Origin: Christensenellaceae bacterium
Lineage (GTDB): Bacteria; Bacillota; Clostridia; Christensenellales; Borkfalkiaceae
Length of the DNA stretch: 19,345 nucleotides
Reading direction: 5' to 3'
Assembly (NCBI GenBank): GCA_948482865.1
Contig: CAOMHR010000010.1
Coordinates: forward strand, 1 to 19,345
Below, piece after piece: positions 13,616 through 19,345 of this stretch (position 1 is the stretch's first letter; the number at the start of each line of letters is the position of its first letter). A program made the position numbers and the translations under genes. The notes under the pieces were generated by a model. The model saw only the letters and a program-made list of their open reading frames with translations, made no database searches and had not been told where the DNA came from.

Positions 13616-15568
13616 TTATCTGAATCTTCCGCCACCGCCGCCGTGTCCGCCGCCGCTGTGTCCGCCGAAGCCACCGCCGCCGGAAAATCCGCTTGAGCCT
13701 GAAGAACTGGGACGGGATGACATATTTTCTTTCATTGACGAGAACGAGTTGTTTATCATTCTGTTCATTACGTAAAAAGATAGTATGTTTGAAGTAGCGC
13801 ACCAATGGGGCGGCTCTATAGTAATATCCTTAAACTTTTCTTCCCAGATATTACTTACTCCGAGAACCTGAGCATAGGGCAGTATGTGATAGTAATACTG
13901 CGGGTCCTGTTCAAGCATTTTTTCAAGTTGGTTTTTTTCTGCAAGTTTAATAAAGTTTTTAAACCCTATAATTTCGTTAAGTTGTTTAACGTAACTTTCC
14001 GTTCGGGTTACCAATATCACCGAACATATAATTTGCGCGCTGCAAATCACGCATAGCGCAATTTTTGCAGGTATCGGAATTATATATGAAGGGACAAGGA
14101 AAACGTAAAAAACCGACAGTACCGCGCACAGTGCAATTATCCCTGAATAACAAAGCACCTGTTTTTTGATGCTGTATTTCAGATAGTTTGATTTTACCAA
14201 TCGTGAAAAGAGATAAACAAAAAATGCGGGGAATGCCGCAAAAAACAGCGGCAGAAGCGTTATTATTATAAATATTTTTGAAATTTGTGCAAGCGCAAGG
14301 CAAATCGGGGCAATTGCAATTAAAAGTACGCCAAGTAAGGCGAATATATACGAAGCAATTTTACTTTTTATCGAATACAAATTTTTCGTCTTTGCGTTTA
14401 CCTGCGACGTAATGTTCGGTATGGCTTTATAAAATTTGTATTTCAACTGTCTGGGCGTCACCGTGTCGTTGCCGGAAAATAGTTTGTCAAATGTCAGCCT
14501 TTCATAGTCCGCGCATCCTTCGGGCAGGCATTTAACGGTTCGTATCAAAACGGGTTCGCTGTTTTTGTCTTCAAAGTTTATTTTCAGCCAGCCTTTGTCT
14601 GCAAAGTAGTAAATAAGCGCGGTTATATCCGAATCGTCAACATAGTTGTCTATAAGTTTACCCATCATTAAAGGGTCCATTTTATCGGGAGCTTCAAAGT
14701 TCACGACGGGTATAATTTTGTGTTTATTGAAGAATACAAGTTTAATTACCGCTAAGGCAATTATCAATATCACGCCAACGATAACGCAGATGTAAGGAGT
14801 AAAGTCGAAGTAAGTCGACAGAATGCCGTCTTCGAAATGTACGTCAAACCTGACCTGCGAGCGCGCTTCTATATATGGGATAGTATCAGTATAAAGCGTC
14901 TGTTTGCCGTTTTCGGCAACGCCCCTGTGAATGGCAACGCTATTTTCGTTGTCAAATCTGCCGTAGGTAGAGCAGAACGTGCGGTCGTCTAAAATGAAAC
15001 CTTCGGGCAGAATCAACTTAATTTTTATGTTGTATATATTGCATTCCCAACCCGCGCCTATGGGTGTAAGGGCAAGCATATCGCTGCCTTCCTGCGCTTT
15101 TGTCAGACAGTAGTCATATTCTAAGCGGTAGGTATGCAGCTCGTTAAATTTTTTTGAGTAGTCGCCTATGTCCACAGAGATAAAACTGTTATTTGAGTCA
15201 TCGCTACTTCCGCTGACATTGTATAAAACCGGAATTTGTTTTCCGTCTTTAATTTCGCGTACTTTTACGTTATGGACTAATTCGCCCGCATTTACGGGTA
15301 TATCTCTCATGAATCCGCTGTTATTGTAGAAATAAACCGTAATATCTTCTGTGACTTTTATTTTACGGTTTGAATTGACGTCCATTGTTACGTCGTAACC
15401 TTCGATATAGGTCTGGTTTATAGGGCGGGGCTCATCGTAGTCGTAGTCGGAGTCCGCGCTTGCCGTTTTTCCGCCGGCAGAAAATGCCGCAAAAAGCGCT
15501 ACTGCGGCTACAATGCATATAAATAAACAAATAATCGGTAATTTTTTAACTCTTTTCATATTACTCAT
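13616..15568 (-). CDS. DUF2207 family membrane protein
   Basis: The 650-residue protein has an N-terminal signal or anchor segment (LPIICLFICIVAAVALFAAF, about 9-28). An extracytoplasmic beta-rich DUF2207 domain follows (IEGYDVTMDVNSNRKIKVTEDITV and following), then a membrane segment near 260-282, a cytoplasmic portion, two further pairs of hydrophobic stretches, and a Gly/Ser/His-rich C-terminal tail ending GGGGGRFR. DUF2207 proteins often neighbour LemA; function is not established, and an envelope role is likely. The ATG at 15568 has no ribosome binding site: it abuts the U-tract of the terminator. The in-frame ATG at 15559 (MKRVKK) has a weak GAG upstream and is a reasonable alternative. 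The upstream neighbour is lemA. Confidence 0.87.
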   Translation of the reverse strand: MSNMKRVKKLPIICLFICIVAAVALFAAFSAGGKTASADSDYDYDEPRPINQTYIEGYDVTMDVNSNRKIKVTEDITVYFYNNSGFMRDIPVNAGELVHNVKVREIKDGKQIPVLYNVSGSSDDSNNSFISVDIGDYSKKFNELHTYRLEYDYCLTKAQEGSDMLALTPIGAGWECNIYNIKIKLILPEGFILDDRTFCSTYGRFDNENSVAIHRGVAENGKQTLYTDTIPYIEARSQVRFDVHFEDGILSTYFDFTPYICVIVGVILIIALAVIKLVFFNKHKIIPVVNFEAPDKMDPLMMGKLIDNYVDDSDITALIYYFADKGWLKINFEDKNSEPVLIRTVKCLPEGCADYERLTFDKLFSGNDTVTPRQLKYKFYKAIPNITSQVNAKTKNLYSIKSKIASYIFALLGVLLIAIAPICLALAQISKIFIIITLLPLFFAAFPAFFVYLFSRLVKSNYLKYSIKKQVLCYSGIIALCAVLSVFYVFLVPSYIIPIPAKIALCVICSAQIICSVILVTRTESYVKQLNEIIGFKNFIKLAEKNQLEKMLEQDPQYYYHILPYAQVLGVSNIWEEKFKDITIEPPHWCATSNILSFYVMNRMINNSFSSMKENMSSRPSSSGSSGFSGGGGFGGHSGGGHGGGGGRFR

Positions 15569-15599
15569 AAAAAACGGGCGCAGTTGACCCTGCGCCCGT
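15569..15599 (-). terminator. Intrinsic terminator between lemA and the DUF2207 gene
   Basis: The stem ACGGGCGCAG / CTGCGCCCGT (10 bp, loop GGTCAA on the minus strand) is followed by six U residues (15574-15569). The DUF2207 ATG begins at the very next base. It should reduce transcription of the DUF2207 gene relative to lemA, and the hairpin may also affect ribosome access to the start. Confidence 0.85.
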
Positions 15600-15603
15600 A
15601 AAA

Positions 15604-16188
15604 TTAAAACTGTACTTTTACGTTCTGTCTTTCTTCTTCGTTTGCTTCAAAGTAAGGCAGCGGCGCACACTTCATTGATTTTGCGATAAAGCAGGCGGGA
15701 ATAGCCTGAACGTACGTGTTGTATTCGCGCGTGGTTGCATTGAAGTACTTTCTTGATTGAGCAAGCTCGATTTCTATATTTCTCAACTGGTTTTGCAAAT
15801 CCATAAAGTTTGCATTTGCTTTTAAGTTGGGATAGTTTTCGGTAACTTTATAAAATCGCAATATTGCGCGGCTCAGTTGGTTGTTCGTTTCGATTTTTTC
15901 CTGAACGGTGTTGGCTTTCATTGCCGCCGCGCGCAACTCCGTAACTTTGGTGAAAATTTCGTTTTCTTGTTTCGCGTAACCTTTAACGGTTTCGACAAGG
16001 TTGGGGATAAGGTCGAAACGCTTTTTAAGGTAAACGTCTATGTTTGCAAAAGCGTCTTCAATCTGCGATTTCATTCTTACAATCTTGTTGTGGGTGCAAA
16101 TTGCCCAGATTATGATTATAAGAACTACCGCGCCTACCGCACCGCCGACAATACCGCCGATTGCGGCGTTGGATAACAGTAATTTCAT
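15604..16188 (-). CDS. lemA: LemA family protein
   Basis: The 194-residue protein has one N-terminal membrane segment (about 8-31: a glycine-rich start, then VVLIIIIWAI) and the LemA helical domain. Recognisable elements are DVYLKKRFDLIPNLVETVKGY (51-71), the ENYPNLKAN segment, and the C-terminal FNATTREYNT motif. The LemA domain is an all-alpha, probably extracytoplasmic or surface-associated fold of unknown molecular role. It has an AAAGGAG ribosome binding site that overlaps the stop region of the upstream NUDIX gene (11-base gap), so the two are cotranscribed. A terminator separates it from the DUF2207 gene, a common LemA partner. Confidence 0.94.
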   Translation of the reverse strand: MKLLLSNAAIGGIVGGAVGAVVLIIIIWAICTHNKIVRMKSQIEDAFANIDVYLKKRFDLIPNLVETVKGYAKQENEIFTKVTELRAAAMKANTVQEKIETNNQLSRAILRFYKVTENYPNLKANANFMDLQNQLRNIEIELAQSRKYFNATTREYNTYVQAIPACFIAKSMKCAPLPYFEANEEERQNVKVQF

Positions 16189-16199
16189 TTTTTTCTCCT

Positions 16200-16691
16200 T
16201 TAAAGTTTCTTTATTTCAATGATTGCGCTCTTTAACAGAGCTTCTGCAATCGACTGTTTCTTAATTATTTTCAACGCTTCGTCCACGGTAAACCATTTAA
16301 CTTCTTCAAGCTCGTTATAGTCGGGCAAAGGCTCGCCGTTTTCCGCTATAAGCACAAAACCGAGCATTAAAATGTTTTTCGGCTCGTGATAGCGGGACGA
16401 CAGGTATTTGAATTTTACCGCGTCCAGTTTTGTTTCTTCCTTAAATTCGCGCGACACTGCTTTTTCAGCCGTTTCGCCTTTTTTGATATATCCCGCAAAA
16501 AGAATATAGTCTTCCTGACCCTTGTGTTTTGCAAGCAGGACTTTGTCCTTGGCGCGGTTAAACGCAACCATAATTACGGCGCTTGCAAAGCGGGGGAAGC
16601 GGAATTCATCGCAGTGTTTGCAGTACGGTACAAGACCTTCGTCCGATTTGAACATAAGCGTAAGTTCGTTTCCGCATTCCGTACAAAACAT
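16200..16691 (-). CDS. NudC-like NUDIX hydrolase with zinc ribbon
   Basis: The 163-residue protein joins an N-terminal zinc ribbon (CTEC 3-6, CKHC 24-27) to a NUDIX domain. The NUDIX box spans 67-89: G67, E73, R81E82, E85E86, with K88 in place of the usual glycine. The zinc ribbon, FPRFASAVI (32-40), AGYIKKGE and LMLGF (109-112) match the layout of NADH pyrophosphatases, but the SQPWPFP substrate motif of NudC is replaced by SSRYHEPKN (98-106). It is shorter than NudC (about 260 residues), lacking the N-terminal domain. It probably hydrolyses a nucleoside diphosphate derivative; the substrate is unknown. AAGGAGG sets the start. It is the first gene of the lemA unit. Confidence 0.9.
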   Translation of the reverse strand: MFCTECGNELTLMFKSDEGLVPYCKHCDEFRFPRFASAVIMVAFNRAKDKVLLAKHKGQEDYILFAGYIKKGETAEKAVSREFKEETKLDAVKFKYLSSRYHEPKNILMLGFVLIAENGEPLPDYNELEEVKWFTVDEALKIIKKQSIAEALLKSAIIEIKKL

Positions 16692-16726
16692 ATTTCCTCC
16701 TTATTACCCTTACGGGGCAAAAATTT

Positions 16727-16743
16727 AACATAAATTTTATGTT
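16727..16743. repeat. Inverted repeat in the NUDIX gene leader
   Basis: AACATAAA and TTTATGTT form an 8-bp perfect inverted repeat around one base. It lies just downstream of the predicted start of the NUDIX-lemA transcript, so it could be an operator or a leader hairpin. Palindromes arise easily in such AT-rich DNA. Confidence 0.35.
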
Positions 16744-16756
16744 CGTTACACATTAT

Positions 16757-16785
16757 ATTATATAATAATATTTTATAATTTTCAA
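16757..16785 (-). promoter_or_regulatory. Promoter of the NUDIX-lemA unit
   Basis: Minus-strand TTGAAA (16785-16780) and TATAAT (16762-16757) are 17 bases apart. A second overlapping TATAAT lies at 16757-16752. The start is near 16750, giving a leader of about 58 bases. Confidence 0.72.
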
Positions 16786-16812
16786 TAGTATAATTGAAAT
16801 TTAACAAATTTA

Positions 16813-16841
16813 TTGACTTATTTTCACAAATATAATATAAT
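16813..16841 (+). promoter_or_regulatory. Promoter of the UDP-sugar pyrophosphorylase gene
   Basis: TTGACT (16813-16818) and TATAAT (16836-16841) are 17 bases apart. The predicted start near 16848 leaves a leader of about 31 bases with GGGGGA before the TTG start. Confidence 0.82.
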
Positions 16842-16878
16842 TAACGCAACGTTTTAAGCAAATATTTGGGGGAATGTT

Positions 16879-18099
16879 TTGGATTACGAAAGAGCGAAAA
16901 CAATTTTAAAACAGCGCGGTCAAAGTCACCTTTTGGACTATTACGGCGAACTTAACGAAGCCGAGCGCGAACAGCTGTTGGAAGAGATTGAAAATATCAA
17001 CTTTTCGGTTGTGAAGAATATACAGGCTGTCGGTTCGAAGGCAAAGGTAAAAATACGTCCCGTGCAGGCGGTTACGCTTAACGACGTAAAACGCCGCCGT
17101 CCGCAGTTTGAAGAAGTGGGGCTTCGCGCCCTTGAAAATAAAAAGGTCGGCGCGGTACTGCTTGCCGGCGGTCAGGGAACCCGTCTCGGGTTCGATAAAG
17201 CCAAGGGTATGTACAACATCGGGCAGACGCGGTTTTTGTCCATATTCGAACAGCTTATTAACAACATAAAGGACGTAACCGATTTATCGGGCAGATATTT
17301 TCCGCTGTTTATAATGACAAACAGCCTGAACAACGGCGAAACGGTTCAGTTTTTCAAAGACAACAACTATTTCGGATATCCGCGCGACAGGGTTCATTTC
17401 TTTGTCCAGAACACCGAACCGACGTGCGATTTCGACGGTAAAATATTTTTAGACCAAAAACACAGGGTGTCGCTTTCGCCTAACGGCAACGGCGGTTGGT
17501 ATTCGTCGCTAATAAACAGCGGTTACAACCGAATTATAGAGCGCGAAGGTATAGAGTGGCTGAACGTTTTCGGCGTGGATAACGTTTTGCAGCGCATTTG
17601 CGACCCCGTTTTTATAGGCGCTACATTAATGTCAGGTTTTAACTGCGGCGCAAAGGTTGTCAAAAAACTTTGCGCGGACGAAAAGGTGGGCGTTCTGTGT
17701 GAAGAAAACGGTAAGCCCGCCATTGTGGAATATTACGAAATGCCGCCCGAGCTTGCAAACAAAAAGGAAAGGGGCGGCGAACTCGTTTACAGATACGGCG
17801 TAACGCTTAACTATCTTTTTAACGTAAGCCGTCTAAACACAACCCTTTCGGGGAATCTGCCTTATCACCTTGCAAAAAAGGCGGTGCCGCACATTGAAAA
17901 CGGCGTAAGGGTCGTCCCCGAAGAACCCAACGGCTATAAGTTTGAGACGTTGGTCGTCGATATGGTAAAACTTATGGATAGCTGCCTTGCTTTCGAAGTG
18001 GAGCGCGACAACGAGTTTGCGCCCGTTAAAAACGCGCACGGCACGGACAGCGTTGATACGGCAAGGCTGTTGCTTAAAAAGAACGGCGTTATTTTATAA
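16879..18099 (+). CDS. UDPGP-family uridylyltransferase (UDP-GlcNAc/UDP-glucose pyrophosphorylase type)
   Basis: The 406-residue protein belongs to the eukaryotic-type UDPGP family (UAP1/AGX-like), not the bacterial GalU or GlmU families. It forms UDP-sugar from UTP and sugar-1-phosphate. The nucleotide-binding loop is LLAGGQGTRLGFDKAKG (94-110). PNGNGGWYSSL and FGVDNVLQRICDPVFIGA match the family's sugar-binding and metal regions, and YKFETLVVDM matches the conserved FExxxFD-type segment. The start is TTG at 16879 with GGGGGA five bases upstream; the ATG at 16874 is out of frame. The product probably feeds cell-wall or exopolysaccharide synthesis. Whether it uses GlcNAc-1-P or Glc-1-P cannot be decided from sequence. 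A secreted protease follows without a terminator. Confidence 0.9.
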   Translation: MDYERAKTILKQRGQSHLLDYYGELNEAEREQLLEEIENINFSVVKNIQAVGSKAKVKIRPVQAVTLNDVKRRRPQFEEVGLRALENKKVGAVLLAGGQGTRLGFDKAKGMYNIGQTRFLSIFEQLINNIKDVTDLSGRYFPLFIMTNSLNNGETVQFFKDNNYFGYPRDRVHFFVQNTEPTCDFDGKIFLDQKHRVSLSPNGNGGWYSSLINSGYNRIIEREGIEWLNVFGVDNVLQRICDPVFIGATLMSGFNCGAKVVKKLCADEKVGVLCEENGKPAIVEYYEMPPELANKKERGGELVYRYGVTLNYLFNVSRLNTTLSGNLPYHLAKKAVPHIENGVRVVPEEPNGYKFETLVVDMVKLMDSCLAFEVERDNEFAPVKNAHGTDSVDTARLLLKKNGVIL

Positions 18100-18133
18100 T
18101 TACGTTGGCAATAATCAAATTAAAGGAATTGAT

Positions 18134-19345
18134 ATGAAGAAATTTTTAACTGTTTTCGCGTCGTTCTGCGCGGCGGCGTTAATGCTGTTTTGCGGCTGCG
18201 GATTGGTCGCAGGCAGTGACGGGCTTGACGGGCGCGACGGCAAGGACGGAACGGACGTTTCTATTTACGACGCATACGAAGCGTTGAAAAGAGAGACGGG
18301 AAACAACAATCTTACCTTTGAAGATTTTTTAAAGGAGTATCTCAATTTTTCTGGCGGCGAAATAAATTCGGCGGCGTCATTGCAGGCAAGCATAAACCGC
18401 TCGCTGATGTCGGCTGTCACCATTATGACAAGGTTTAAATACAAAACTACAAGTTTACTTGGCAACGGTTATTCTTATAAAGCGTATACGGGTTCGGGCG
18501 TAATTCTTGACGTTGACCGCGAAGCGGGCGATGCGTACGTTGTAACCAACTGCCACGTTGTTTACGACGATACTTCGTCCGACGCGAACTATATCTCCGA
18601 ATACGTAAGGCTTTATCTTTTCGGTCAGGACGTTGAAGGCGTAAATTACAGTTTCGCCCAAGATTACAGCGCCATTTACGACTACGGTTACGGAATAGAA
18701 GCGCAGGTTATCGGCGCTTCCGTAACTTATGATATCGCTCTTTTAAAAGTTACGGGAAGCGAAGTGATTAAACGCAGCGACGCGGTAGCTGCAAGTTTTT
18801 CAGATTCCGAAGACGTTTATATCGGCGAAACGGTGTATGCGATAGGAAACGCCGCAGCCGAAGGGATGAGCGCGGCGGACGGAATAGTGAGCAAGGACAG
18901 CGAATATATAGAGCTTAACCTTTCGGACAAAGGAGCCGCCAATATTGAGTACCGCGTTCTCAGAACTACCGCGCCTATTAACCACGGAAACTCCGGCGGG
19001 GGACTGTTTAATACCAACGGAAAAATAGTGGGTATCGTAAACTCAAAAGACGATTCTTCAGATGTTGACAATCTCGGTTACGTGTTGCCTGCAAACTATG
19101 TGAAGCGGCTTTTAAAACTTATGTACGACAGTTACAGCGGTTCGTTGGTTATGGGGGTAAACAAGGCTTATCTCGGCGTCGTGACAGAAGTTTCTGACAG
19201 TTATTCAAGATACGACAGCGAAAACAACCGCGCGGTAATATCAGAAGTGGTGCGGGTTAAGTCGGCACAGGACGCGCCTTCAAGTTCCGCATTGCAGGCG
19301 GGCGATATTTTCAAGTCGGTGCGGATTGTCGGCGCTGACGGCGCC
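18134..19345 (+). CDS. HtrA-like (S1C) serine protease, probable lipoprotein, partial
   Basis: The ORF is open to the end of the window (404 codons seen; C-terminus missing). The N-terminal signal (1-21) ends in LFCGC, an imperfect lipobox with Cys22 as the likely lipidated residue. Residues 27-41 are five collagen-like G-x-D triplets (GSD GLD GRD GKD GTD). A short segment follows (YDAYEALKRETGNNNLTFED) that resembles surface-protein stalks of clostridial lipoproteins. A trypsin-like domain has the triad H141 (VVTNCHVV), D200 (VTYDIALLKV) and S287 (GNSGGGLFN). A PDZ domain begins at about 335 and is cut off at the edge. It probably acts in envelope protein quality control. The ribosome binding site is AAAGGA. 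It lies 34 bases after the UDPGP gene. Confidence 0.9.
   Translation, partial: MKKFLTVFASFCAAALMLFCGCGLVAGSDGLDGRDGKDGTDVSIYDAYEALKRETGNNNLTFEDFLKEYLNFSGGEINSAASLQASINRSLMSAVTIMTRFKYKTTSLLGNGYSYKAYTGSGVILDVDREAGDAYVVTNCHVVYDDTSSDANYISEYVRLYLFGQDVEGVNYSFAQDYSAIYDYGYGIEAQVIGASVTYDIALLKVTGSEVIKRSDAVAASFSDSEDVYIGETVYAIGNAAAEGMSAADGIVSKDSEYIELNLSDKGAANIEYRVLRTTAPINHGNSGGGLFNTNGKIVGIVNSKDDSSDVDNLGYVLPANYVKRLLKLMYDSYSGSLVMGVNKAYLGVVTEVSDSYSRYDSENNRAVISEVVRVKSAQDAPSSSALQAGDIFKSVRIVGADGA

Noticed and set aside
13575..13775. Proline-rich plus-strand ORF
   Set aside because: It is the complement of the glycine-rich tail of the DUF2207 protein.
16874..16876. ATG as start for the UDPGP gene
   Set aside because: It is out of frame with the UDPGP reading frame; TTG 16879 with GGGGGA upstream fits.
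1..19345. CRISPR arrays, insertion sequences, toxin-antitoxin or defence islands
   Set aside because: No spaced direct repeats, transposase motifs or recognisable defence proteins were found; the window is mostly housekeeping.

Overview
The window looks like chromosomal backbone of a low-to-mid GC member of the Bacillota, most likely an uncultured clostridial lineage. This is inferred from textbook -35/-10 promoters with 17-base spacers, strong AAGGAGG-type ribosome binding sites, a SAM-I-clan riboswitch ahead of metK, and several families common in Clostridia (COG1313 radical SAM protein, DUF1540, LemA plus DUF2207, formate-tetrahydrofolate ligase). I see no transposase, phage gene, CRISPR array or toxin-antitoxin pair. 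No gene-free stretch exceeds 300 bases; the longest gaps (about 190 to 220 bases) hold promoters and the riboswitch.

Layout. Positions 24-92 (minus) hold a tRNA-like RNA element with its own promoter. Positions 141-2706 (minus) are one unit: promoter, SAM riboswitch, terminator, GNAT acetyltransferase, metK, comFC. A divergent promoter at 2714-2742 appears to start a leaderless transcript that runs into a PflX-like radical SAM protein (2749), an ABC-F ATPase (3628) and a four-helix membrane protein (5542). The soluble tail of the last resembles the core-binding domain of tyrosine recombinases. A bidirectional terminator separates it from glycyl-tRNA synthetase (minus).

From 8197 a plus-strand unit carries fhs, glnS and a CvpA-like membrane protein, ending at a bidirectional terminator shared with a 49-residue DUF1540 protein on the minus strand. 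rplI (ribosomal protein L9) stands alone with its own promoter. A minus-strand unit follows: NudC-like NUDIX hydrolase, LemA, then, across an intrinsic terminator, a DUF2207 membrane protein. An AT-rich divergent promoter region then drives, on the plus strand, a eukaryotic-type UDP-sugar pyrophosphorylase and an HtrA-like secreted serine protease that runs off the window end.

Most genes are housekeeping: one-carbon/SAM metabolism (metK, fhs, radical SAM), aminoacylation (glyS, glnS), translation (rplI, ABC-F), cell envelope (LemA/DUF2207, protease, UDP-sugar). The least explained items are the membrane protein with an integrase-like DNA-binding fold, the SAM riboswitch with almost no P4, the leaderless radical SAM gene, and the aberrant tRNA-like RNA.
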